Shown here in pieces: positions 1-8,294 of a stretch of 64,000 nucleotides of DNA. A program made the position numbers and the translations under genes. Numbering within the stretch: position 1 is the stretch's first letter; each line of letters begins with the position of its first letter. The notes below the pieces were generated by a model. That model made no database searches. It was not told the DNA's origin and saw only the letters and a list, made by a program, of their open reading frames with translations. The stretch covers positions 415,534 through 479,533 of the forward strand of contig NZ_KB217483.1 in the NCBI RefSeq assembly GCF_000331305.1, read 5' to 3'. This DNA is from Calothrix sp. PCC 7103. GTDB taxonomy: Bacteria; Cyanobacteriota; Cyanobacteriia; Cyanobacteriales; Nostocaceae.

Positions 1-425
1 ATACAGCTTGCGTGAAACCCAGTACGAGATATAGTTTGCACTCTTTGCTGTTCGGTTAAACCATCAAGTAGAACTGTCTCCAAAAAAGTTTGAGCTTCCA
101 CTGTTGGTGGTACATATTCACCGATCAGAATTGTTTCGACTGTATTTGATTTAATGCCAGTAGTAAAAAAGTAAGCCAGACCAGCCTTGCAGTAGTTTGG
201 CATTCCATCAAAATTGAGGTCAGTTCCCCAGTTGCGAACTGTTGCTCTTTCTATATCAAAAATGCAACTCAGTACAGAGATACATTTTTTGCGGTACTGA
301 GAGTCAGTTTCCTCTTCTAGAAGACTTTCGGTACTAAGGGAAGCAATACCGAAGCAATGGCGTAGAAACTGTCGAGGTTCTAAACCTCTTTTAGGTAAGT
401 CTTTCAGGATTTCGCAGTTTTCCAT
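1..425 (-). CDS. Partial hypothetical protein (C-terminus outside window)
   Basis: An uninterrupted minus-strand frame begins at ATG 425-423 and runs off the left edge, giving 141 complete codons with no stop. The product starts MENCEILKDLPKRG and has mixed composition typical of a soluble protein. I recognise no domain. It is divergent from the ribbon-helix-helix gene at 547, so the gap of about 120 bp may hold both promoters. Function unknown; that it is a real gene is likely because random sequence this AT-rich would be expected to contain stops over this length. Confidence 0.65.
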   Translation of the reverse strand, partial: MENCEILKDLPKRGLEPRQFLRHCFGIASLSTESLLEEETDSQYRKKCISVLSCIFDIERATVRNWGTDLNFDGMPNYCKAGLAYFFTTGIKSNTVETILIGEYVPPTVEAQTFLETVLLDGLTEQQRVQTISRTGFHASC

Positions 426-546
426 ATTTACGTATTTATGGAATTTGTAGAAGTTTTTGACCAATACTGTTATGCTACGACCAGTAATGAACTATGTCAA
501 CTAGTAATGCACTTAAGTGACAAATATTGGTTATGGCGCAAAAATA

Positions 547-735
547 ATGAACTATAACCAATCTTTATGTCATAACGTGCCTACAAAAAAACCTAGAACA
601 ACAATTTATCTTGAACCTGAACTGATGCAAGCCCTTGAGGAACGAGCCAAAGAGGAAAAGCGGACAGTCAGCAACTTATGCAACTTGTTAATTGAGCAGG
701 CTATGAACGAATGGTTAAAGCAGAAGGGAAAATAG
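547..735 (+). CDS. Ribbon-helix-helix (CopG/Arc-like) DNA-binding protein
   Basis: The 62-residue product contains a short beta strand (RTTIYLEP) followed by two helices (ELMQALEERAKEEKRT and VSNLCNLLIEQAM), the layout of CopG/MetJ/Arc repressors, which bind operator DNA as dimers through the strand. I place the start at ATG 547; an in-frame GTG at 517 would add ten residues without family support. Small RHH proteins are common on plasmids as copy-control, antitoxin or relaxosome regulators. No toxin gene follows in the same direction, so an antitoxin role is not supported here. Confidence 0.75.
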   Translation: MNYNQSLCHNVPTKKPRTTIYLEPELMQALEERAKEEKRTVSNLCNLLIEQAMNEWLKQKGK

Positions 736-1094
736 ATATAGAACATAAAAACTATACATTTTGGATAACAATAAAAACAAGACTCTAAGTTCATGATTTT
801 ATTGATGTATCACAAACACTGACTTTCCCGTCTACTCTTGGGGCTTAAACAACCAAATTCTTACCTTGAAGACAATTTTTTGCTTAGATGCCTTTTTTCA
901 TTTTTGTTAATCCTCGCTTCTTTCTAAAAATGTACAAAAAAATCGTTTTAATTTCCTAAATAGTTTACAAAATTTAATATATTTAGGAAATTTCTCGCTT
1001 GTCTGACTGCATCTGCTTTACACAAGCTTGGCGCCATAAGCCTTTGCAGTTAGGCAGAGAACTAGTTTTATGCTGTAGCTGTAGACTGGTAAAT
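736..1094. other. Intergenic stretch without a gene
   Basis: AT-rich sequence between the RHH gene and the next plus-strand gene. It contains one GGCGCC palindrome at 1030-1035. A TTG-started extension of the next gene would begin at 999, but I see no good ribosome-binding site for it. No RNA gene or terminator recognised. Confidence 0.5.
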
Positions 1095-1868
1095 ATGAGT
1101 GATACTTCTAATCCTGATAAAAATAAGCAGTACAAATACATTGATATTCCTCTGAGTGAGGAGATGGAACAAAAGCTGATGTCATTGCCGGCAGCTTGGG
1201 AGAAAGCTGTGGGTAATAAATCTAGAGGTAATAAACCAGAAAGCAAACGCTTGCGTAATTTGGTGGACTTTGCCTTTGCTTTTTTGGATTATTTAGTGTC
1301 GAATGGTATACATGTACCTAGTCCAGGAGCATTTGACAAGTTTTTTGCAGCATCTAGCTGGGCTATTTATAGGTCAGAGAAAACTGACTTGCTGCCAAAT
1401 ACTACAATTAATGAAATGGTTCAAGATAAGCATGAATCAATTTCTTATGAAACTCAGCTTGGGCGTGACTTAATAGAAATTTTTGAAACTGATGAATTAG
1501 AAGTTATTAAGCCATATAGAAAAGAAGGTATTTCTGTATTAATAAAAAAATTAGCTGCTGGTTACTTTGCTTATCAGCAGCTTCTAGCAAATTTAGCAAA
1601 GTTAAAAGTACCTGAACCTAGTGTTTCAGATACTGAGGGTTGGGTTAAAAAATATTGTTCTGATTCTAATCTCTGTCATGATTTACTAGAACTACTGCTG
1701 AATATGGATACTCTTCCAAACCAAGAAGAAATGACGTTTTTGGCTAATAAGTACAAGGTACGTACTAGACAGTTATATAAAATTTATTACCTTATGCACG
1801 GATGTGGTACAGAACATTCTGGTTGTGACGGTGAAAGTAAAAATGATGATAAATGCGATTGCCATTGA
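1095..1868 (+). CDS. Hypothetical protein
   Basis: A 257-residue protein beginning MSDTSNPDKNKQYKYIDIPL. The start is set at ATG 1095 rather than the upstream in-frame TTG at 999. No signal peptide or membrane segment is visible. The N-terminal part resembles a short strand plus helix (KYIDIPLSEEMEQKLMSLP), which could be DNA-binding, but this is weak. The last 25 residues are rich in Cys, His and Asp (HGCGTEHSGCDG, then KCDCH), a possible metal-binding tail. It converges on the minus-strand gene ending at 1872. Function unknown. Confidence 0.6.
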   Translation: MSDTSNPDKNKQYKYIDIPLSEEMEQKLMSLPAAWEKAVGNKSRGNKPESKRLRNLVDFAFAFLDYLVSNGIHVPSPGAFDKFFAASSWAIYRSEKTDLLPNTTINEMVQDKHESISYETQLGRDLIEIFETDELEVIKPYRKEGISVLIKKLAAGYFAYQQLLANLAKLKVPEPSVSDTEGWVKKYCSDSNLCHDLLELLLNMDTLPNQEEMTFLANKYKVRTRQLYKIYYLMHGCGTEHSGCDGESKNDDKCDCH

Positions 1869-1871
1869 TGT

Positions 1872-2474
1872 TTAGTCCATTTTCTCTTTGTCAAGTTCAG
1901 TGAGTTCTCCTCCTGATTTCAACTTTTCAATTTTCTTTTCTCTTGCTATTTTTTTCGCATCTAAAGCAAATGCATCAAGAATTTCTGCAACGCTAACTTG
2001 AAATTTTTCTGCTAGTTGGTTTAATCGTTTTTGATAGGCTTTATTGCATTTACTAACAAAGCAACTAATTACTATTATCGCCATATCTTCGGGAGCGTAG
2101 CCTTTTTCTAACAGTGTAGATGTCAGTGATTCATATAAGCCAATAGATATGCCTCCTCTAAATAATCTGTACGCCCCATCGTATTTAACAGTTTTCCACT
2201 TGAGAAAATCTTGCCCGCTTTCATGGACGCACATCCGATCTATTGCTTCCCAAGCACCATACTGTGCGGCTTCTGCTTTGCCTAACGAAAAAGCACGGGT
2301 AATGTAAATCATTTCGTCGTACAAAGGTTTAGGAATATAGCCCCTCAATTCCACAGACCCTCTTTCAACTACTAGTATCCCATTTATCAGCCCCCTCTCT
2401 GGATGAGCTTTTTGATCTGCCTCCAGTTCTTCAAGAGTTACGGGTTTTTGTGGCTTCTGGGCTGGGTTTGTCAT
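1872..2474 (-). CDS. Hypothetical protein
   Basis: A 200-residue soluble protein starting MTNPAQKPQKPVTLEELEA. It has a charged Lys/Glu-rich C-terminal helix (residues ~165-200) that may be a coiled coil. No membrane segment, signal peptide or catalytic motif is recognised. Its 3' end lies 3 bp from the end of the convergent gene at 1868. The 250-bp gap to the divergent gene at 2726 could hold both promoters. Function unknown. Confidence 0.6.
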   Translation of the reverse strand: MTNPAQKPQKPVTLEELEADQKAHPERGLINGILVVERGSVELRGYIPKPLYDEMIYITRAFSLGKAEAAQYGAWEAIDRMCVHESGQDFLKWKTVKYDGAYRLFRGGISIGLYESLTSTLLEKGYAPEDMAIIVISCFVSKCNKAYQKRLNQLAEKFQVSVAEILDAFALDAKKIAREKKIEKLKSGGELTELDKEKMD

Positions 2475-2725
2475 GATAAGCGCGCTTTTAACAGAATATA
2501 CAAGCAGAATCGGATTTTCTGTTTTTATATTATCGACTGTATACTAGAGTAATTGCAAATCGAGCTTAATACAGCTTTACATAAGCGAGATTATCCGAAA
2601 ATCCGTTTGAAGAGTTTGATAATTTGTACCAGATGTTGTAGTATCACCATTAGAATTTACAAATTCCAATTTCAACAGCAGTAAGGAATTTGCACAGCCT
2701 CTAATAATTTTTTTGACTTGCAGCA

Positions 2726-3469
2726 ATGGAATTATCTGATTCATCTTTAATGTTTTGGAAGGAGTTGCAGCATTATGGTTGGAATTGCACTCCCGACTTT
2801 ACTATTGATGCGTTGATAGTCAAAGTCAATAATTACTGCTTTGCTGCTTATATCTTGAAAAATTTTAGTCCCGTTTTAAAGTCGTGGGCTACACGCTTTG
2901 GTTTAAGCTCGGCAATTATTAAGTACGGAGAGGGTATTTGGGATTTTCTTGATGTGGAGACTTGCGTATCTCCAGATTGTATTTTTAAGCACAAATCAAC
3001 TCAAAATCCTTTTTTACAAAGACGGCAGGTGCTATCTATGACTAATTCGACTCAAGTTCTAGAAGATATTCTAGGTCTAGATTACATGCGTTTTCAGGAA
3101 AAAATTATACAGTACACTTCTCTTGGGTTAATAGCCTGTGCTGTGAGTAATATCACTAACGTTTGTCTTCACACTAATCCAAATCTGGAGCAGGGTAGGG
3201 CTATTTGGAGTCCAACTCGGTTTATTGGTTACAACTATCTAGAGTTTTGGCGCCAGACTCTTCCTCAACTAGAGACTTTGCAGCAGATTTTAGCAAGAGA
3301 CAAACATGTTTTTGGCTATGAGTATGAGGGAATTCGACCGGATGGTTCGAGGTGTCGCTACTCGACAAATTTTTATTTAATTGACTATATGGGAGAACCT
3401 ACACGATTTGGTATCTCTCGCAAAGAAGATTTTGAAATTGTACGTCTTGCGACTGAGTGCGCGCATTAA
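2726..3469 (+). CDS. Hypothetical protein with PAS-like C-terminal part
   Basis: A 247-residue soluble protein. Residues ~195-240 (YEYEGIRPDGSRCRYSTNF, then YLIDYMGEPTRFGISRKEDF) have the look of the last strands of a PAS-type domain as found in bacterial sensors and in short PAS proteins of cyanobacteria; this is a weak resemblance judged by eye. No kinase, HTH or output domain is attached. The stop overlaps the convergent methyltransferase gene by 4 bp. It may be a ligand-sensing or regulatory protein, but function is unproven. Confidence 0.55.
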   Translation: MELSDSSLMFWKELQHYGWNCTPDFTIDALIVKVNNYCFAAYILKNFSPVLKSWATRFGLSSAIIKYGEGIWDFLDVETCVSPDCIFKHKSTQNPFLQRRQVLSMTNSTQVLEDILGLDYMRFQEKIIQYTSLGLIACAVSNITNVCLHTNPNLEQGRAIWSPTRFIGYNYLEFWRQTLPQLETLQQILARDKHVFGYEYEGIRPDGSRCRYSTNFYLIDYMGEPTRFGISRKEDFEIVRLATECAH

Positions 3470-4311
3470 TTTTTCTTTCCTACGACTAAATAGGAACGTC
3501 TTTTACCAGGAATTTCTCTTGGCGCCAATTCCACTGCATATCGTCCGTAACTAGCACGGATATCACCTGGTTGAACAACAGACACTTCCCAACCGTGACT
3601 AGCAAACAATTGTTCTGGTTCGTCGCATCCTGACTTCCAATGACCACTAATAACAGCTTTACTATTTTGAGTCCCGACTTGCCATGATTGAACACTAACT
3701 AAATCTGCTCCCAAGAAGCTATTAGGAGCGCTTAAGAAGGTAATTGTTTTCAAAAGTTGATCAACCTCCGTCTCGTTAAGGTACATTAACAAACCTTCCA
3801 TTAGCCAAACTGCTGGTGTATTTGTGTCATACCCTGATGCCAAAAGTTTTTCCATCCATTCCTGCTTCAAATCACCAGCAATTGCATGGTAATTACACTT
3901 AGGCTCAACTGCATTGAGTATGTTTAATTTGTAATCAATAATTTCTTGTAAATCAATTTCGTATAAATTTGTTATTGGCGCAAGTGGTAGTCTAAAAGCT
4001 CGTGTATCCAAACCTGACCCAAGAATAACAACTTGAGAAGCGGATTGTAGCGATTCCATAAGGAAATCATCAAAATAACGAGTACGTACTGCCACAAACT
4101 GTACTTTTATCTCACTCCTCTTGTCTGGTAGTTGAGACAAATATTCTTTTTGTAGAGTAATTGCAGCCTCACCAGCTAATTGTGCGGCAAAGTGGTCATC
4201 AAATAATCTGTCCGGTCTTTCTGTCTCAATGGCTCGTTTAGCAGCCATGACTACGGCTGTTTTGCAAACGTCCGATTGAATTAAAGGAGATTTAGTAGAT
4301 GAAACTTCCAT
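3466..4311 (-). CDS. SAM-dependent methyltransferase, TIGR00027/LCMT-like family
   Basis: A 281-residue protein with the class I methyltransferase fold features of the leucine-carboxyl-methyltransferase-like (PPM/TIGR00027) group: the family motif FVAVRTRYFDDFL (residues ~72-84), a SAM-binding VVILGSGLDTRAFRL (~94-108), the acidic strand YEIDL (~116-120), and LMEGLLMYL (~168-176). Such enzymes O-methylate carboxylates or unknown small molecules. Length fits the family. It stands alone, convergent with the gene at 2726, so its substrate cannot be read from context. An LCMT-like enzyme is sure; the substrate is unknown. Confidence 0.85.
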   Translation of the reverse strand: MEVSSTKSPLIQSDVCKTAVVMAAKRAIETERPDRLFDDHFAAQLAGEAAITLQKEYLSQLPDKRSEIKVQFVAVRTRYFDDFLMESLQSASQVVILGSGLDTRAFRLPLAPITNLYEIDLQEIIDYKLNILNAVEPKCNYHAIAGDLKQEWMEKLLASGYDTNTPAVWLMEGLLMYLNETEVDQLLKTITFLSAPNSFLGADLVSVQSWQVGTQNSKAVISGHWKSGCDEPEQLFASHGWEVSVVQPGDIRASYGRYAVELAPREIPGKRRSYLVVGKKN

Positions 4312-4720
4312 TTTGACTACATAAATATTCGCTTTGAGCTATTTTAACTTAAATTTCCTAATACAATCTATATACTTCTACGAATTGTAACACTTTTTTG
4401 CTTGTCAGCCCATTTGTATAAATTACGAACGTTTCTTCTTTTGCATACAATTTCTATACTTCAGCATCATATATTTAAAAAAAGTTTTTATTGAAGAGCG
4501 AATATCATATAGAAACAAGCTTGCAATACCTAAAAATAATATATAACCTGACTATTGTTGAATTAAACTCATTGTTAACTGACGAGTAGTTGTACTTCAG
4601 TTAAGTTAAACCCAAACTCAAGCCACAGAAATTATAAATTAAAAAATAATTGACAATTTCTTTGGTAAATCTTTAGTTTTTCATTTTTTCGAGTAATAGT
4701 CCTATTTAGTTGGAATTGAG
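4312..4720. promoter_or_regulatory. AT-rich upstream region of the 4.7-14.8 kb block
   Basis: About 400 bp without a gene, lying between the divergent methyltransferase and the first gene of the transfer-like block. It includes a perfect 8-bp inverted repeat TTAACTGA/TCAGTTAA (4575-4582 and 4597-4604) with a 14-nt centre, followed by more TTAA-rich sequence. The arms are a plausible operator for the HTH-like proteins encoded just downstream. Promoter elements cannot be assigned with certainty. Confidence 0.4.
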
Positions 4721-5119
4721 ATGGTATGTGACGATGTTATGTACACCCAGAAGACCCTTGCGGATAGATATGACATATCGATTGCTGCTTTACAGCGATG
4801 GTATCCTTTTGCGGGAATAGTCAAACCAAGAAAACGTGGGGGATATTTTGATGCTTCGACTATTGAGATAGCTGATACCTTCTATGTTGCTATCAAAATT
4901 CGACGCTTAACTTGTGAGGAGTACTTACAGCAGGTGATTCCTGCGGGTGGGTTGGATGCCTTCATGCAAAAAGTCAACGGTATTAGTCTCTATGACTTTT
5001 TGACTAAACATATTTCTGATACTGAACGAGAGAACTATATTGTCCAGGCAGTAATTAAGAGGATTGAACGCAATGAAGCATATAAATCAGCTAGCACAAC
5101 AGTTGCAAGTGTCGCCTGA
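4721..5119 (+). CDS. Small MerR/HTH-like protein, first gene of the block
   Basis: A 132-residue protein. Residues ~8-35 (YTQKTLADRYDISIAALQRW, then YPFAGIVKPRKRGG) look like the helix-turn-helix and wing of MerR/excisionase-type domains, with a predicted helical C-terminal half. The start is ATG 4721. The gene overlaps the following one by 47 bp, indicating translational coupling. It may regulate the block or act as an accessory DNA-binding protein. No recombination-related catalytic residues are present. Confidence 0.6.
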   Translation: MVCDDVMYTQKTLADRYDISIAALQRWYPFAGIVKPRKRGGYFDASTIEIADTFYVAIKIRRLTCEEYLQQVIPAGGLDAFMQKVNGISLYDFLTKHISDTERENYIVQAVIKRIERNEAYKSASTTVASVA

Positions 5120-5681
5120 GCTAGTACGCTCAACCTGTAATTTATTAGGTTTGCCTTTAAAACCGAACGATACAGTTGATGAAACAGTTGAAAGACAGCT
5201 AGTTCAATTAAAAGAGGTTGCAGAGCGCGAGGGTATTTCTTTAGAAGAAGCAGCTCGTCATTTGGTTGAGATGCGTGACCGTAAGGTGGAAGCAGAAACA
5301 GGCGCCCACAAATTTGATAAGCGTGAATATATTAAGCAACGTTTTGGAATTGACCCAGAAATTGCGGCGCCTGATAGTTTTGTGGGAATGCTTTATCATG
5401 ATGCTGACAGAGGTGTTCAGCTAGGACAGTTGCGTCATAAAGTCGTGTTAGAAACTTCTACCCTTGCTTTAGAAGAATTTGTCTTTAATGGCAGTAGCAA
5501 TACAGATAACAACGATTACAACGAAGCCCAAGAGCGAATTCAGTCTCGAATCGATAACGATTTTTTTGCGAAGGTAAACTGGGGGGAAGGGAGTCACCCG
5601 CTGCTAGTCGGTTCATCGACACATTCTCAGAAACAGTTGAAACCGTTGCAGCCGAAAACCGGGCAATCTCAGAAGAAATAA
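5073..5681 (+). CDS. Hypothetical protein with N-terminal helix-turn-helix-like segment
   Basis: About 202 residues from ATG 5073; an upstream TTG at 5064 would add three. The N-terminus (INQLAQQLQVSPELVRSTC) resembles an HTH, and the next ~60 residues are highly charged and helical (EREGISLEEAARHLVEMRD). The C-terminal third is polar and low complexity. It overlaps the upstream gene by 47 bp and ends 8 bp before the next. Possibly a DNA-binding component of the same system; function unknown. Confidence 0.6.
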   Translation: MKHINQLAQQLQVSPELVRSTCNLLGLPLKPNDTVDETVERQLVQLKEVAEREGISLEEAARHLVEMRDRKVEAETGAHKFDKREYIKQRFGIDPEIAAPDSFVGMLYHDADRGVQLGQLRHKVVLETSTLALEEFVFNGSSNTDNNDYNEAQERIQSRIDNDFFAKVNWGEGSHPLLVGSSTHSQKQLKPLQPKTGQSQKK

Positions 5682-5689
5682 TTAACCAA

Positions 5690-5953
5690 ATGCTTCCAAT
5701 TTGTTATCAACTGCGCGACGAGAGTTTATTTTCTTTGAGAAAAACATCAACGCTAGCAGTTGGTATAAATTGTCTTTCAGTTATTGCAGGTACAGTTGTT
5801 GGAACTTGGATGGCAATTCCTCCAACTCAAGAGAAACAAGAAATTTCCTCAATTGAACCAATTTTGATTGGTGTTGGTATAGGTGAATTAGTTGGGTTAG
5901 TTTTAGCACTTTTACTAATTTGGATACGGGGTGGACATGAACGCAGCGTTTGA
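5690..5953 (+). CDS. Small two-helix membrane protein
   Basis: 87 residues with two predicted transmembrane helices: ~23-43 (around SVIAGTVVGTWM) and ~59-81 (around LIGVGIGELVGLVLALLLI), separated by a short polar loop. It overlaps the next gene by 17 bp. Pairs of tiny membrane proteins like this are typical of pilus, transfer or secretion assemblies, comparable in layout to VirB2/VirB3-sized subunits, but no sequence family is recognised. Confidence 0.6.
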   Translation: MLPICYQLRDESLFSLRKTSTLAVGINCLSVIAGTVVGTWMAIPPTQEKQEISSIEPILIGVGIGELVGLVLALLLIWIRGGHERSV

Positions 5954-6155
5954 TTTTTTGATTAATACAGCAGGTGGATTATTAATGAATTTGGGAGTTT
6001 CTGGAATGGTGGGTAATTTAATTGGAGTAGGCGCCACTCTTGCTCTCCACCCACTGTTACTACTAACCGGGATAGTAGTTGGTGGCGCCAGTATTGCAAT
6101 TGCGCGCGAGTTAAACAAACGTCCACAACTACATTTGGTTGTAGATAATACTTAG
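5937..6155 (+). CDS. Small two-helix membrane protein
   Basis: 72 residues from ATG 5937 (a GTG at 5931 is also in frame). Two hydrophobic, Gly-rich helices: ~8-32 (around GGLLMNLGVSGMVGNLIG) and ~36-57 (around LALHPLLLLTGIVVGGASI). Its 5' end overlaps the previous gene. The Gly-rich helices suit close packing in a multimeric ring or channel. No family recognised. Confidence 0.6.
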   Translation: MNAAFDFLINTAGGLLMNLGVSGMVGNLIGVGATLALHPLLLLTGIVVGGASIAIARELNKRPQLHLVVDNT

Positions 6156-6167
6156 AAAGGAGTTAGT

Positions 6168-7001
6168 ATGTTTACTCCTACTTCTGTACGAACCAAGCTG
6201 TTCAGTCGTAAAAAGAAGAAAGTAAGTGTTGGTTTGTGGACTGCTTGTTTTACTATTGGTGCCCTATGTGTAATTGCTTCGGTTGCTCTAATGGTAGGTT
6301 GGCGCCAGCAACTTCCAAACAACCAACCATCAGAGGTACAACAAGCAAAAGGACAAGTAAAGCAAATTAGGGAAGTTTATCTTGAGAAGCTATCTCGAAC
6401 TGATTACAACATCGATAATCTTTCCAATTATTCCTCATCTGAAGGTGTACCAACACTTACAGGATGGCGCCAGAATTCAGCAGCGTTGTGGTCGCAGCAA
6501 TTGCGTAGTGAGATATCTAAGATGCAAAGTGACGAAAATTCAGGATTTTACCGTCTGCACTATATGCCAGCTTTAGAGATAGTTAGATTTAACGCCTTGG
6601 ATGTTTTGTTGGAAGCAGCATCTGGTAATAATACATTTTACTGGGGCTACCGTCGAACCGATGGTACAAAAGTGGAAGAGAAAATACCAACAGGCGCCGC
6701 TGCTGTTTTTTTATTAGGTAAGTTAGAAGCAATTGACTATGCACAGAATTTGGAATCACAACCGTCAGTTGATTTAAACCAGATGTTGGTTCAAATTCGT
6801 AGCGCAAGTGAGCCGTATTCTTTAGCTCAAGCTCAGTTATTACGAGCGCGCGGATATTCTGACCCAGTAAAGCAGATGACGCAGTTGGGAGATATTCGAG
6901 CCAAGATAAAACAACTTTCTGAAGAACGGCGCCAGTATTTACAGGGAATGAAGGAAACGGTTAAGCCAGTTTACACAGATAAAAAACAACCTAAATCTTA
7001 G
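6168..7001 (+). CDS. Hypothetical bitopic membrane protein
   Basis: 277 residues with a basic N-terminus (KLFSRKKKKV), one transmembrane helix at ~22-43 and a long polar domain predicted on the extracytoplasmic side, with helical charged stretches (EVQQAKGQVKQIREVYLEK). A clear ribosome-binding site AAAGGAG precedes ATG 6168. The topology resembles VirB8-like or periplasmic scaffold subunits but no sequence similarity is recognised. It contains several in-frame GGCGCC sites. Part of the tight operon from 4721. Confidence 0.65.
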   Translation: MFTPTSVRTKLFSRKKKKVSVGLWTACFTIGALCVIASVALMVGWRQQLPNNQPSEVQQAKGQVKQIREVYLEKLSRTDYNIDNLSNYSSSEGVPTLTGWRQNSAALWSQQLRSEISKMQSDENSGFYRLHYMPALEIVRFNALDVLLEAASGNNTFYWGYRRTDGTKVEEKIPTGAAAVFLLGKLEAIDYAQNLESQPSVDLNQMLVQIRSASEPYSLAQAQLLRARGYSDPVKQMTQLGDIRAKIKQLSEERRQYLQGMKETVKPVYTDKKQPKS

Positions 7002-7012
7002 GGGGTGATCTT

Positions 7013-7510
7013 ATGTACGCTAAATTTGCTGCTGCGATAGTTTGTATAGTTTTGGCTACAGTTAATGTCGTAGCGGCGGTGCGTCGTACACCAGTGCGTA
7101 CTGTAATGTCTGGTTCCTCTCGTCCTACTGTTGAAATGATGGAATCACCATCGTCTGCTGTGCAATGGACAAGCGCTGTGATGTTTGCTGCAACATTTGC
7201 TTGCTTTTTAAGTTGGGGACTTGCTGATTACAACAAATCTTTAGATTCGGATGAATTAGCTCAAGAAAATTTACCCAACCGTAAACAACAGCAAAGCGAG
7301 GATACACAGAACAATGTCCCAACAAATCCTAATATTCCCGCAAATAATCCTCATAACATAGTCCAGTTTGCTCCGCGCGCTGTTTCTTCATTTCCATCTT
7401 CGTTACAGCAGTCAAATAAACCCGAGGAACTTTCAAGAGAAGAATTTTTCTCCCAACTTCAGGATGAGGACTACTGGGACGACGAATCGAAAGACAATCA
7501 CTCTGCGTAA
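7013..7510 (+). CDS. Hypothetical small membrane protein
   Basis: 165 residues with a hydrophobic N-terminal helix (~5-22, could be a signal anchor) and a second helix at ~52-70 (around AVMFAATFACFLSWGL), then a polar Gln/Asn-rich tail ending in a run of acidic residues (DEDYWDDESKD). The start is supported by a GGGGGTGAT ribosome-binding sequence. Spacing of 11 bp and 17 bp to its neighbours places it in the same operon. No family recognised. Confidence 0.6.
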   Translation: MYAKFAAAIVCIVLATVNVVAAVRRTPVRTVMSGSSRPTVEMMESPSSAVQWTSAVMFAATFACFLSWGLADYNKSLDSDELAQENLPNRKQQQSEDTQNNVPTNPNIPANNPHNIVQFAPRAVSSFPSSLQQSNKPEELSREEFFSQLQDEDYWDDESKDNHSA

Positions 7511-7527
7511 ATCAAGGAAGTTTAAAT

Positions 7528-8010
7528 ATGAATAAAAATCGTCGTGGATTTGATATTGATTATGCTGAAGCAGGCGCCATTGTACCTGTTAATCGCTTGC
7601 AAAATATGCTACAGCAAGTACAGCAACAAGGTGGGACAACAACTAACCAGCAATCGAATTATCCAACTGTAATTGATACTCAACCAGTTGAAGTTAGGCA
7701 TATTACTGCACCTGCACCGTACAAACCAGTAGTTCCACGCATCGAAATTCCTTACGTCGAAACTTGGAAAGCTCATAGATTACATCCCCAGAACCCTTGG
7801 CGATTTGTATGGTATCCTGCTTATTTTCTAGGTGATTGTATAAAATCTCCGATTGGAGTTGGCGCCGTCGGATTATGGCTGATTTATCTTGCACTAAACT
7901 TTCTTCTAAATGGAAGCTACACAGGACCCGGATACGCTAATGGTAAGAAAATTGAAGTAGTGCCCAAGGAAATACCTCAGTTTTCACCTGTGTTTAAGCA
8001 ATTGGAATAG
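7528..8010 (+). CDS. Hypothetical protein with C-terminal membrane helix
   Basis: 160 residues. The N-terminal ~80 are polar and Gln-rich (MLQQVQQQGGTTTNQQ). A motif-rich middle (PYVETWKAHRLHPQNPWRF) precedes a hydrophobic helix at ~110-130 (around GVGAVGLWLIYLALNFLL). It ends 2 bp before the next gene. No family recognised. Predicted to be a cytoplasm-facing membrane component of the block. Confidence 0.6.
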   Translation: MNKNRRGFDIDYAEAGAIVPVNRLQNMLQQVQQQGGTTTNQQSNYPTVIDTQPVEVRHITAPAPYKPVVPRIEIPYVETWKAHRLHPQNPWRFVWYPAYFLGDCIKSPIGVGAVGLWLIYLALNFLLNGSYTGPGYANGKKIEVVPKEIPQFSPVFKQLE

Positions 8011-8012
8011 CT

Positions 8013-8294
8013 ATGTGGGTAAAGATTACTTTTTGGGTAGTTTTCCTAGTGTGGGTTTTGGATATCTTGCAACCAGGGTATTTACAATTTTATGACTTAC
8101 GTAATTTTGTAACAATGGCACAAAGGGTTAGATCACCTGCGCTTAATTCTACTACTGCATTTTCCACTGATACTGCGGAGAGTAAACCTAATAGTTCAAT
8201 AACTCAAGGTGCAAAGTGTCGAGAAGCGAAGAATGATTTTGAAGAGATACTGAATACTCAATTAGTTGGTTGTAAATCAACTGGAGAAAATTGA
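8013..8294 (+). CDS. Small secreted or membrane-anchored protein
   Basis: 93 residues with a hydrophobic N-terminal segment (ITFWVVFLVWVLDILQPG) acting as a signal anchor, followed by a polar domain with two Cys residues (KCREAKNDF and VGCKSTG) that could form a disulfide outside the cytoplasm. The stop codon directly abuts the next start (TGA then ATG 8295), indicating coupling. Function unknown. Confidence 0.55.
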   Translation: MWVKITFWVVFLVWVLDILQPGYLQFYDLRNFVTMAQRVRSPALNSTTAFSTDTAESKPNSSITQGAKCREAKNDFEEILNTQLVGCKSTGEN